From the NCBI GenBank assembly GCA_018222965.1, contig JAAEZH010000001.1, positions 93,880 through 157,879 of the forward strand: DNA of 64,000 bases, given 5' to 3'. The notes under the pieces were generated by a model, which saw nothing but the letters and a program-made list of their open reading frames with translations, made no database searches and had not been told where the DNA came from. Source of the stretch: Bacteroidota bacterium (GTDB lineage Bacteria > Bacteroidota > Bacteroidia > Chitinophagales > Saprospiraceae). The position numbers and the translations under genes are program-made. Numbering within the stretch: position 1 is the first letter of the stretch; the number at the start of each line of letters is the position of its first letter. Below, in pieces: positions 15,948 through 23,793 of this stretch.

Positions 15948-16811
15948 TTATTGATCTTTATTCTCTATGACCATTGATTCGATCATGGAATTATCAGCCT
16001 TGCTCTGAACGTGTTTTGAATCTTCCAATAAAACCGTCATCTTTAGTGAAGGGAATATTGCAGATGCTCTCTTTATCATTTTCTCACCGGGAAACATCAG
16101 ATCATTTTTTGCCGCAAACAACGTAATGGGTGTTTCAATAGATTGTGCTGCGCGCCTTCGTATGACTGGCACTGGTGTGAAATCCATTTTATAATGATGG
16201 AATACTTTTGATAAAAACTGTACTGCGAATTCATCGCGTTCAGTGAATAACCTGGCTAAGAATTTTTGGACATATTTTATTTTTCCAGTGCTTAAGTACC
16301 GTCTTATTGGTATAAATACGTTGAGCAATAACTTCAGAGGATTTCCATTCACTATATATGCAGGTGCTGCCAGGCACACTTCCTTTATAAGGCTTTCATC
16401 AAATTCCAAAGTCTTTAATATGACCAGTCCACCAAACGAAAAGCCGATCATTCGAACCTCCTCTAAACGCAATGCTCGTATGACCTCATTCATCCAAATA
16501 CCATAGGAGTGATCCTTCATATTCATTCTTGTCTCTGCACTTTTATTGGGTTGGGCGAGCACGTCTATGGCGAAAACCTGATATTCGGAGCTTAGATTTG
16601 GATATGTTTCTAAAGCAATCGGAGCACAACCATTCGAGCCGTGAATTACCAGGATAGGTGGATTGTCAGGGTTTCCTGTACGGATAACATGGGTTTCTCC
16701 ATAACTTGTATTTACCGTCAGGCATTGATATTCAATATTCAGCTTCTCTAGTTTTTGATCATAGAGGTTGTATATTTCTTCCCTGCCCTTATCGCTTTTA
16801 AAATATGTCAA
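15948..16811 (-). CDS. Alpha/beta hydrolase
   Basis: The 287-aa protein has the complete catalytic layout of the fold: ILVIHGSNG (oxyanion region, residues about 53-61), nucleophile elbow IGFSFGGLV (Ser about 122), acid Asp in FAAKNDLMFPG, and His in EDSKHVQ. It resembles small-molecule hydrolases of the MenH/BphD-like superfamily. There is no signal peptide, so it is cytoplasmic; substrate unknown. Base composition is visibly more AT-rich than the left part of the window. A broken oxidoreductase gene lies 78 bp upstream on the same strand. Confidence 0.8.
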   Translation of the reverse strand: MTYFKSDKGREEIYNLYDQKLEKLNIEYQCLTVNTSYGETHVIRTGNPDNPPILVIHGSNGCAPIALETYPNLSSEYQVFAIDVLAQPNKSAETRMNMKDHSYGIWMNEVIRALRLEEVRMIGFSFGGLVILKTLEFDESLIKEVCLAAPAYIVNGNPLKLLLNVFIPIRRYLSTGKIKYVQKFLARLFTERDEFAVQFLSKVFHHYKMDFTPVPVIRRRAAQSIETPITLFAAKNDLMFPGEKMIKRASAIFPSLKMTVLLEDSKHVQSKADNSMIESMVIENKDQ

Positions 16812-16889
16812 AATGATTGTTTTTTTTTATAATTACTAAATGTTTTATTGACCAGGCAATTTATGCCTAGCTGAATACGTAGAGCGTGT

Positions 16890-17114
16890 TTATTCCGTTA
16901 TAATTACCACGTTTCCTCTCTTATGACCTGAATCAATATAGTGATGTGCTTCCGCCACTTTTTCTGAAAGTATACCTTTACAAGTAGCAGCGGCCGCCAT
17001 AACTTTTACCAGTACTTCATTGGGTTTTGAGGTTGGTTTTTTTACTTCTTGAAATTGCAATACTTCAGGTGATCCGTAGCCTGTTGCTACTCTTGCTTTC
17101 CCTGTCTTTATCAT
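16890..17114 (-). pseudogene. Medium-chain oxidoreductase with its middle deleted
   Basis: The 74 codons join the first 45 or so residues of a quinone-oxidoreductase-type enzyme (ATGYGSPEVLQFQEV, then PNEVLVKVMAAA) directly to the last 25 residues of the same family (KVAEAHHYIDSGHKRGNVVI). The whole Rossmann core of roughly 250 residues is missing, and the junction (around TCKGILSEKV) is in frame. This is an in-frame internal deletion that cannot give an active enzyme. It is flanked by intact genes on the same strand. Confidence 0.85.
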
Positions 17115-17220
17115 AGCTTCTTTTTATATTTCATCACAAAGAAAGGAAGAAGGGAAAGAGTATTGGTTCGGAATTATTATTCGGAACTAATTAGTTTGAT
17201 TAGGCCTGAGTTTTCTGAAA

Positions 17221-18717
17221 TTATTTTGGCGTCATACCCATTTCTTTTTTGAATATAGGTTTTGATTCATTTTTTAATCGAGCCGCAATAGCCATGAACG
17301 ACAGTAAGAATCCAATACACAGATAGACGAAGCTATCTTGAATAACGGAGTATAATGTAGGGACACCTTTGGTAGGTAGTTGTGCATACATGATTTTATC
17401 ATTATCGTCAAAACTGCTCATTTGTGAAACCATTTCACCGTATGGTGTAATTGCAGCAGAGAGCCCAAAACGCGTTGAACGAAGAACCGAGTGACCTTGC
17501 TCAACAGCTCTAAAGGCTGCCATTTCTGTATGAACAGGGTCAATGCCTCTCCAATCACTTGACGGAAGAATAACCATATCTGCCCCTAATGCACCATATC
17601 CTTTTGCCAGATACGGAAAATCATAATCATAGCAAATTGCGGCTGCGACTTTTGTTCCTTTTATATCAGCAACTTTTAAAGGCGACTTTCCCTGCACAGC
17701 GGGTTCTCCTGGTACGGGTTGATGCTTGAGGTATGTATGCGTAATGTTTCCTGACGAATCGATAAACTGGTACTTGTTCTCATACCTCAAGGGAGATTGT
17801 GAAATAGGTGACACATAAGAAGCGACCAAAGTGATATTGAGTTCAGCGGCTAGTTTCCTGATGGAGTTTATCCATTCCTTCTCATCTTCAGGCATTATAA
17901 ATATAGCAGCTTCGTTCCACGATATTATTTTAGCACCACCTTCCGCTGCAGTTCTGGTTCGTTTAAATAATGCCGTTTTAGTCTGTTCAGTTCTTACCTT
18001 GGTTGGCAATGGTAAACCACTTGCCTCCGAGTCTGTTCCAACTGCTGCAACAGTTATAGAGTCGCTGCCATTGGCTTTGCTCATATCGTATCGGATGGAG
18101 CCAAAAAAAATGAAAAGAAACAGCATAATTAACGGAAGCTGAAATGTTGAGATAGAGATTTTTCGTTTGATGATAATATTGGCCATTGAGACATTAACCC
18201 AATAAATCAAAAAGCTTAGACCAGCCATACCAAACAGGGATACTGTTTGAATAAGCGATACATTGTCGTGCATGGTATATGCTGCTACCCCCCAACTTGC
18301 AAGAGGTGTAAAGGTGTATTGTATCCATTCCATAACAAGCATGATGACAGGAAATAGAAACAGCGCATATTTCTGATCTTTAAATTTGCTCCAGATCAAG
18401 TATCCCGGCAGGTGAAATAAACTAATTGGAATCGAGTAGAGAAAGACCAGCATCAGTGGAATTGGATCGCTAATAATCTTCGTTACAACAAGGGACCAGG
18501 CCAAAACCAAAGCGAGAAAAAAGGTTAATCTTGCCTTCCAGCCTTGTGTGAGACTTAGATAAATTAAAAATGGAACACTTGAAACCCAAGCCATGACTTC
18601 AATACTAAAGGTCATGTGAGTTAGGGCCATGGTAGCTACTCCAATTGCGAGATACCATAGTGGATTAATTTTATTTATATTAAATCCTTGTGTGGTGGTA
18701 CTTGAAAAGTTCTTCAT
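17221..18717 (-). CDS. Apolipoprotein N-acyltransferase-like (nitrilase-domain membrane protein)
   Basis: The 498-aa protein has an N-terminal block of about six membrane helices (residues 20-215), then a nitrilase domain (about 220-460) and a last membrane helix (about 463-483), the architecture of Lnt. The catalytic triad is visible as Glu in SWNEAA, Lys in YLKHQPVPGE and Cys in AAICYDYDFPYL. Lnt N-acylates the cysteine of lipoproteins from phospholipid. Motif wording differs from housekeeping Lnt (for example the CYE(xxF) position reads CYDYDF), so this may be a paralogue with another acyl or amide substrate. It is next to a Crp-family gene in the same direction, 79 bp apart. Confidence 0.75.
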   Translation of the reverse strand: MKNFSSTTTQGFNINKINPLWYLAIGVATMALTHMTFSIEVMAWVSSVPFLIYLSLTQGWKARLTFFLALVLAWSLVVTKIISDPIPLMLVFLYSIPISLFHLPGYLIWSKFKDQKYALFLFPVIMLVMEWIQYTFTPLASWGVAAYTMHDNVSLIQTVSLFGMAGLSFLIYWVNVSMANIIIKRKISISTFQLPLIMLFLFIFFGSIRYDMSKANGSDSITVAAVGTDSEASGLPLPTKVRTEQTKTALFKRTRTAAEGGAKIISWNEAAIFIMPEDEKEWINSIRKLAAELNITLVASYVSPISQSPLRYENKYQFIDSSGNITHTYLKHQPVPGEPAVQGKSPLKVADIKGTKVAAAICYDYDFPYLAKGYGALGADMVILPSSDWRGIDPVHTEMAAFRAVEQGHSVLRSTRFGLSAAITPYGEMVSQMSSFDDNDKIMYAQLPTKGVPTLYSVIQDSFVYLCIGFLLSFMAIAARLKNESKPIFKKEMGMTPK

Positions 18718-18796
18718 CTTTCTTTGCTTTTAAGTTCACTGCAAAGATTGATGATGTTGATTTCGTATCCATTAACATTTGTTAAAGGATGACCTT

Positions 18797-19387
18797 TTAC
18801 TTCCTGAGTTTTTTACGGAGTCTGCTGAGGGAAATATTTGTAATTCCCAGATAGGAGGCAATGTCAACATGTGAGATTAGATTTTCCAGAAAGTGATACT
18901 TTTCTCGAAAAAGAATAAGCCTTTCTTTAGCGTTCAGCGAAGCGAGGCCAATTTCTTTTTCAACTTTTGAAAGGAGTTCAATTTGTAAAACCATATTTCC
19001 AAACTCTCGTATGTCAATGTAATTTATCATTAGCTGCTCAAACTTGTCAGCGTTTAGGCTGGCTACGGTTAATTTTGTAAGCGCTTGGAAGTTAAGGTGT
19101 GATATTTGATTGGCTGTTCTCGTTTTATTCGGAGAGAGTACACTACCTTCAAGAAAATAAGATATAGTTACTTCCTCACCTTCCGGACTAAGCAAAAAGC
19201 TCCGGCAGACACCTTCGTAAACAAAGTATTCCTTGTTATTTTTTTTCCCTCTATCAATAAACACATCTCCTTTGTCATAAACTTCAACTACAATCAAGTC
19301 ACTCATCAGATCTAATGACCCCTCCGATACAGCAGACACTTTGTTGACTAATGGTCTTGTTCGTTCTTTAATCTGTTCGAAATTCAT
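18797..19387 (-). CDS. Crp/Fnr-family transcriptional regulator
   Basis: Residues about 30-120 form a cyclic-nucleotide-binding-like beta roll (YDKGDVFIDRGKKNNKEYFV and VTISYFLEGSVL), and the C-terminus has a winged helix-turn-helix (HVDIASYLGITNISLSRLRKK). The 196-aa length fits Bacteroidota Crp paralogues that usually lack the Arg/Ser phosphate contacts needed to bind cAMP, and no iron-sulfur cysteines are seen. It probably controls the Lnt-like gene downstream or itself. The 457 bp upstream (19388-19844) hold no convincing gene. Confidence 0.85.
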   Translation of the reverse strand: MNFEQIKERTRPLVNKVSAVSEGSLDLMSDLIVVEVYDKGDVFIDRGKKNNKEYFVYEGVCRSFLLSPEGEEVTISYFLEGSVLSPNKTRTANQISHLNFQALTKLTVASLNADKFEQLMINYIDIREFGNMVLQIELLSKVEKEIGLASLNAKERLILFREKYHFLENLISHVDIASYLGITNISLSRLRKKLRK

Positions 19388-19844
19388 GATTATCTTTTAT
19401 TTGCTACAAGGGGAGTCCCGGCAATAACTCCATTTTTCAGCCATATTTGAGGGGTTCTCCAGCCTTCTCCCGCTTGATTGGTTGCTCTCGTAATTTACGG
19501 AAAAACAATAAATCGGGGCTCATATCGACTCCATGTCGGCCATAATAGGCGCCATAGTATAAAAATGAGCTTTCGCAGCTGTTTCTGAAGCTTTTCCAGG
19601 CCCATTATTGGGAGGGTATCGACAATGCGAGCCCAGCTGTCCGAATCCACGGTGGTCCGCCGGAGCATAGCGAAGGAGACCCTTTTCCTCCAGGGAAGTC
19701 ATGAATACCTGACCCCGATCTTTCTTTGGTCCGCCGGAGCCGATAGGCATTGGCAACATCTTGTTGATAATGCATGAAAATTGGCTTGATTGGTTCATAT
19801 CAAAATACGAAACAAAATCCAATAATGGCAGGAAAATAGATAGA
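19388..19844. other. Non-coding stretch with a duplicated 14-mer
   Basis: TGGTCCGCCGGAGC occurs at 19653-19666 and 19727-19740. A 100-codon minus frame (19520-19822) crosses it but has no family look and is not called. Nothing else was recognised. Confidence 0.5.
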
Positions 19845-19926
19845 AGTTATTGCGCGGTCTGACGGTTGGTGCATATACAGTAGACGACCGAAGGAAGGCT
19901 ATTGATATATGCACTTTGTTATGGGC
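19845..19926 (-). other. attC-like recombination site E1
   Basis: Inner arms GTGCATATA (19869-19877) and TATATGCAC (19906-19914) are perfect complements; inside them CAGTAG (19878-19883) pairs with CTATTG (19899-19904) by one G-T wobble, leaving an unpaired A at 19905. The outer core on the right is GTTATGGGC (19918-19926), read on the minus strand as GCCCATAAC immediately after the TAA of the vWA gene. The left outer core is GCGCGGTCTGAC (19852-19863), minus strand GTCAGACCGCGC followed by AATAA. This layout matches R''-L''-loop-L'-R' of integron attC sites with an extrahelical base. Cores deviate from the strict GTTRRRY consensus. No T-run, so it is not an ordinary terminator. Confidence 0.45.
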
Positions 19927-21249
19927 TTACGATTTAATGAAATCATCCAAAATACTCTTCAAATTAACCCAAATTGTAGAAATTGAATCAAGCCCAGTTA
20001 TACTTCCAATGATCCCTCTTAAAACAGATTCTGGAAGCCTACTTTTCTTTTCTTTCAAGAGTTGGCTATTAATTGTGGTTAAAGCCTCTATATAGCGATT
20101 CCTCTCCACTTCAGATATTCTAGAAGATTTTTGGACTTGTGAAATAACCATAGAGAATTGCTCTAAAATTTCTGGTGAAATGTTATTATTAACAATTGTC
20201 CCAATGTTAACTTCATTTTGATCACCATGAATATTAACAACAATATTAGAATCATTGGACTGATCATTCAATACTCCTCGTATATAATTTGTTTTAAGAA
20301 GAGGCATGCCAAAAACTTTGATTTGGAAATCTTGAATGCCGATATTTTTGGCAATAACACAGTATTCATTTATAATTTCCTCGATATTTTGATCCCACTT
20401 TTTAAGAACTACAATAATAGTTCTGATGATGTTATTACATCTCTTTAAATAAGTTATACTATCATTTAAATGTACTATATCTAGTGTTGGGTCAAAAAAC
20501 TCGATCAATAGGGTAGGCGAACAAGAAATGTGCTGACCTGGGATAATACTAAGCAGACTTGCGTATTTTTCAAAGAATGTTGACAATTGAAAATCCTGAC
20601 CTCTATTACTCTGCCAAATGTTGTCAAGAAGATTGCTAATTGTATCTAAGTTCATTTCTTCGATGAACTTGGCAATTTCCTTGTTCAGTTCATTCTCTCG
20701 AACCTCAAATGATTCTTCTAAGTGAATAAAATGACCTCCGGAAGTGGTTGCGATTTCAACTAATTCTTCTTTTCCGCTTTCATCTAAAACACCAACTCCA
20801 ATAATATAGATTTTACAATCAACTCCTATCCTTGAGGCTTCTTTTGCTGCTGCCCTGAAATCACCAAAACAAGTTTCTTCACCATCTGTAATGATCAGTA
20901 GTTTGCTATCTTCCCCTTTCTTGCCGGTAATTCTATCAACAGAATATAGGATAGCATCAGCGATTGGAGTGCCCCCAGATGGTGTACCTAAGCTATCCAC
21001 CTCCTTTTCTAAGTCTTCTTCTGAAACAATTGTATGATCTAAAAAGGTAGTAATTTCTAATTCACAGTATGTATCCGCTCGAAATAAGTGTAGGCTTATG
21101 AAGCTGTCAAAGCTCAGATATGGTATTACTTGCTTTTTTAGGAGCTCTACTGAAAAAGAAATTTTTGATTTATGATTTCCAGAATCAGCCTCAAAAGGAT
21201 CGTTCATACTACCTGATAGATCAACAAGGATTTCAATTACTCTTGTCAT
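19927..21249 (-). CDS. vWA-domain protein, candidate defence system partner
   Basis: The 440-aa protein starts at once with a von Willebrand A domain (residues 1-190). The metal-ion-dependent adhesion site is intact: D10, S12 and S14 in VDLSGSM, T94 in SGGTPIADAI and D122 in ITDGEET. The middle (about 195-330) is helical and unrecognised. At about 335-357 there is a short polar beta-like segment with NIHGDQNEVNIGTI, a Gly/Asn pattern seen also in some signalling and conflict-system proteins; its role is unknown. No signal peptide, so cytoplasmic. It begins 24 bp after the stop of the nuclease-like gene and ends at an attC-like site. In bacterial conflict systems vWA proteins often act as sensors or scaffolds, which is inferred here. 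Confidence 0.75.
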   Translation of the reverse strand: MTRVIEILVDLSGSMNDPFEADSGNHKSKISFSVELLKKQVIPYLSFDSFISLHLFRADTYCELEITTFLDHTIVSEEDLEKEVDSLGTPSGGTPIADAILYSVDRITGKKGEDSKLLIITDGEETCFGDFRAAAKEASRIGVDCKIYIIGVGVLDESGKEELVEIATTSGGHFIHLEESFEVRENELNKEIAKFIEEMNLDTISNLLDNIWQSNRGQDFQLSTFFEKYASLLSIIPGQHISCSPTLLIEFFDPTLDIVHLNDSITYLKRCNNIIRTIIVVLKKWDQNIEEIINEYCVIAKNIGIQDFQIKVFGMPLLKTNYIRGVLNDQSNDSNIVVNIHGDQNEVNIGTIVNNNISPEILEQFSMVISQVQKSSRISEVERNRYIEALTTINSQLLKEKKSRLPESVLRGIIGSITGLDSISTIWVNLKSILDDFIKS

Positions 21250-21273
21250 TAGTTTTCATTTATTTCCCATTCA

Positions 21274-23067
21274 TTATGGCCTTTGTAGTTTCACCTCTGC
21301 GTAGGCCGCTCTATTATTCAATCTATTTATCACACATTCGATCGGCTGAATTAAATGAGGTTCAACCCTTTCTCTTAGTTGTTGTTCAGCATCAGTTGCT
21401 CCATTATTGTAATTTTTCGCCTCAAGAATATACCCAAAAAACTCTCTGGGGTCTTTTGTAGGATGAATGATTAATCCGTCATACTCTGCGCTACCTTGAT
21501 TGTCTCCCTCATCAAATAGTTTTGTTCCTCCAACAAAAACAATCGTCAATCCCGAATAATTATTATGTTCAACGAGATCCCTTGTTTTTTCGACCTCAAA
21601 AATCTCATCGTTGTTTAGGTATTTTCTTGCCGACTCCATGTATTTGTCAATTTTTTCAATAGTAGATACTCTTCCGTTAGAAACAAATATTGCAGAGTCA
21701 ATTCTATTTTTGTTTTCTAGAATAAACTTTTTCTCCCAGCCGAAAATAGCCTTCAAAAGAAATGACAACAGAAGCTCCTCGTTTTTACCATCTAGATTAA
21801 ATGGTGTTTGTGGCATTGAGTCTTTAAACTTTATTAGTTCATTTGTGACCTTTAATGCAGCTCTTAGGGATTGGGCATTATCTGTTGTAGTTAATCCAAT
21901 TGCAAGTTTAACGATGCTTTTCTTGAAGTTCGTTAATATTCCTACTTGAGATCTAGATACTCCAAGCCTTTTTTTCAATTCGATCTCCCATTTTACTTCA
22001 TCAGTCAGAGGGTATGGGAGATTGTCGCGGTCATTAGCAGTTAAACGGTATTCTTGAATAATTTTTTTCTCTCTAATCCAGTCTAATTCTTTGACTCCCA
22101 GATTAAAATTGCCTGACTCCTGATCGGGACATACTATTTTAGCTAAATCTGTAATTCCATTTACTCGTTCAACTTGAGATCTTAACTCCGTTATTTTTTC
22201 ATCGGAAGCCCTACCTGTATTAATACAAGCATCTGATGCCATGTAAACAGAATCTTGAAGAACCTGTTCTAGGTTACCTAGTGCTATCCTATAAGTGGTA
22301 TTCTTAATAAATAGAGACTCTAAAAGTTCTTCAAAATTTAATAAAATTGAAGATAAATCAAGACTAAAGGGAACAGGGGCATACAATGAATCAAGGGTAA
22401 TAAATGATAGTTGCCTAATACTAGAATAGAGTTTCTTAAATTGGACTAGGTGAATATCCGATCTTTCACTTGAAAGACTTTTTCGAAGTAAGGAAGAGGC
22501 AAATTCAACTACATTCTTCCCTTTTCTTTTATATCGTTGGAGTTGAAAAAGAGCCATGAAAATATTGAACTTCCCATATTCATAACCGTCAATACATTTT
22601 TCAAATCTAAACCAATCATCCTTATCTAGACCATTTTTAAAGAAATTGAATACGTCTCTGTTTTCCTTTAGTAATGAGAGCCACGCTCTTGAAGTAGAGA
22701 ATGTACCCTCCAAATAGCCCATGTTATTCAAAAGAACTAAACATTGAAGCAGTTCCCCCGTTGACGGATATGGTCCATCATCAGAGATTTTTCCACAAAA
22801 CCTTCTCTCTCCCGATAAACCTAATTCTGATTTCTTATTTGAACAAAGCTCAGAAATCAGAGAAAGTTGCAAAAACACATACTCATATCTATTATGATGC
22901 GCCCCTTGATAAACATCCCTCAGTCTTCCTAATTGGTTGATTGTACGGAATCTCAAAATATGTCCATAGTGATCTAAGAAATCATAGACTTGTTGAGTAT
23001 AATCAAATAAATTTGCAGTTAAGTTTCCAATTCCAGGAATGTTATATGTAACTTTTCTTGCTGCCAA
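21274..23067 (-). CDS. HD-like / PD-(D/E)XK-type protein, candidate defence effector
   Basis: The 597-aa product opens with a TTG codon (23065-23067); no ATG lies in the frame before residue 115 and TAA is five codons upstream. Residues about 38-70, RFRTINQLGRLRDVYQG then AHHNRYEY, parallel the start of SAMHD1-like HD hydrolases (RL..IxQLG...YPGAxHxRFEH), but the HD dyad position reads LLNNMGYLEGTFS (about 112-124), so catalysis there is probably lost. The middle is helical and unknown. The C-terminus has D530 in EYDGLII and E549-x-K551 in ILEAKN, then a Gln, spacing of a PD-(D/E)XK nuclease. AT-rich. Operon with the vWA gene. The start lies 17 bp from an attC-like core, typical cassette geometry. 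Confidence 0.7.
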   Translation of the reverse strand: MAARKVTYNIPGIGNLTANLFDYTQQVYDFLDHYGHILRFRTINQLGRLRDVYQGAHHNRYEYVFLQLSLISELCSNKKSELGLSGERRFCGKISDDGPYPSTGELLQCLVLLNNMGYLEGTFSTSRAWLSLLKENRDVFNFFKNGLDKDDWFRFEKCIDGYEYGKFNIFMALFQLQRYKRKGKNVVEFASSLLRKSLSSERSDIHLVQFKKLYSSIRQLSFITLDSLYAPVPFSLDLSSILLNFEELLESLFIKNTTYRIALGNLEQVLQDSVYMASDACINTGRASDEKITELRSQVERVNGITDLAKIVCPDQESGNFNLGVKELDWIREKKIIQEYRLTANDRDNLPYPLTDEVKWEIELKKRLGVSRSQVGILTNFKKSIVKLAIGLTTTDNAQSLRAALKVTNELIKFKDSMPQTPFNLDGKNEELLLSFLLKAIFGWEKKFILENKNRIDSAIFVSNGRVSTIEKIDKYMESARKYLNNDEIFEVEKTRDLVEHNNYSGLTIVFVGGTKLFDEGDNQGSAEYDGLIIHPTKDPREFFGYILEAKNYNNGATDAEQQLRERVEPHLIQPIECVINRLNNRAAYAEVKLQRP

Positions 23068-23084
23068 TTGATCTAAATTTTATT

Positions 23085-23155
23085 GCCCATAACTCCTGGT
23101 AGCTGCGCAGTAGCCGACGACAGGAGGCTATTGACGTAGCTACAAAGTTCTGCGC
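23085..23155 (-). other. attC-like recombination site E2
   Basis: The clearest of the sites. Outer cores are GCCCATAACT (23085-23094) and AGTTCTGCGC (23146-23155), complementary at 8 of 10 positions. After unpaired spacers CCTG and AA come inner arms GTAGCTGCG (23099-23107) and CGTAGCTAC (23135-23143), then CAGTAGCC (23108-23115) with GGCTATTG (23126-23133), leaving an extra A at 23134 and a 10-nt loop. E1 has the same inner CAGTAG/CTATTG, the same extra A and different outer arms. Minus-strand reading gives R'' GCGCAGAAC, ending the ATPase cassette, and R' GTTATGGGCAATAA, starting the vWA cassette. Confidence 0.5.
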
Positions 23156-23174
23156 TCAATTAATTATTTTAATT

Positions 23175-23792
23175 TTATTTACAAGGAGTCCTACTCTGCC
23201 CTTGGTAAAGAGGATGATCAACTAGCCTTAGAAATCGTCTAAATGACCTACTATTCTTCGACATTTTCTTGATGTCACATTTCTTTGCAATTGCAAGTGC
23301 ATCAGCATTCTTGTGAAAGCTCTTCCTATTGTTTTTTAGCTTCGACAACTCTCCTACCGGATTTTGAATATTATCTGCTTTGTTTGGTTCAACAAGTCCC
23401 CTTATTCTACGCGTGACTTTGAAATTCTTGCATAATTTAATCGCATCAAGATCTGCCAACAACCAATTCTCAAACTGTCTCTTTTTGATTACGCAACAAA
23501 CATTCTCCATCCCTCTTTTTTCAAATTCACTTTCTAACAAATCCTTTCTCTCAATTATACAATCTTGATTATCTTCTAAATCTAATATTAAAATGATACG
23601 ATCGCACCCCCTCGAATGTAAGAGATTTACTCTATCTTCTGCTGCTTTAACAATTTGGCCGCTTGTTGCTTTCGGCTCAATAGGTGCAAACACAGGGTTT
23701 ACTAGGGTTATGCCATCATTTCTAAGTTTTTGAACAATCTCAACTAGAGACTTTTGTTCAGCACTGCCTTCTGTTATGATTCCGATTTTCAT
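23175..23792 (-). CDS. DUF4276-family (TOPRIM-like) protein, partner of the AAA ATPase
   Basis: The frame can start at 23804, but MKIGIITEGSAEQKSL at 23792 is preferred: its ATG follows the ATPase stop TAG by one base, implying translational coupling. The 205-aa product shows the DUF4276 hallmarks: GIITEGSAE with the first acidic residue, ILILDLEDNQD with an acidic DxD-like turn, and FENWLLADLDAI. These fit a TOPRIM-like metal-binding nuclease fold. Proteins of this type sit beside AAA15/21 ATPases in phage-defence modules such as the PARIS (AriA/AriB) and AbiL types; the family here (DUF4276) is not identical to AriB (DUF4435). Ends 19 bp before the attC-like site E2. Confidence 0.8.
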   Translation of the reverse strand: MKIGIITEGSAEQKSLVEIVQKLRNDGITLVNPVFAPIEPKATSGQIVKAAEDRVNLLHSRGCDRIILILDLEDNQDCIIERKDLLESEFEKRGMENVCCVIKKRQFENWLLADLDAIKLCKNFKVTRRIRGLVEPNKADNIQNPVGELSKLKNNRKSFHKNADALAIAKKCDIKKMSKNSRSFRRFLRLVDHPLYQGQSRTPCK

Positions 23793-23793
23793 C

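Noticed and set aside
19520..19822. 100-codon minus-strand frame
   Set aside because: Crosses a duplicated 14-mer, has no family resemblance and no ribosome-binding or promoter context.
23085..23155. E2 hairpin as a plain rho-independent terminator
   Set aside because: No T-run after the stem, internal unpaired spacers and an extra A are kept in E1 as well, and outer cores match the ends of the neighbouring operons; a terminator role in addition cannot be excluded.
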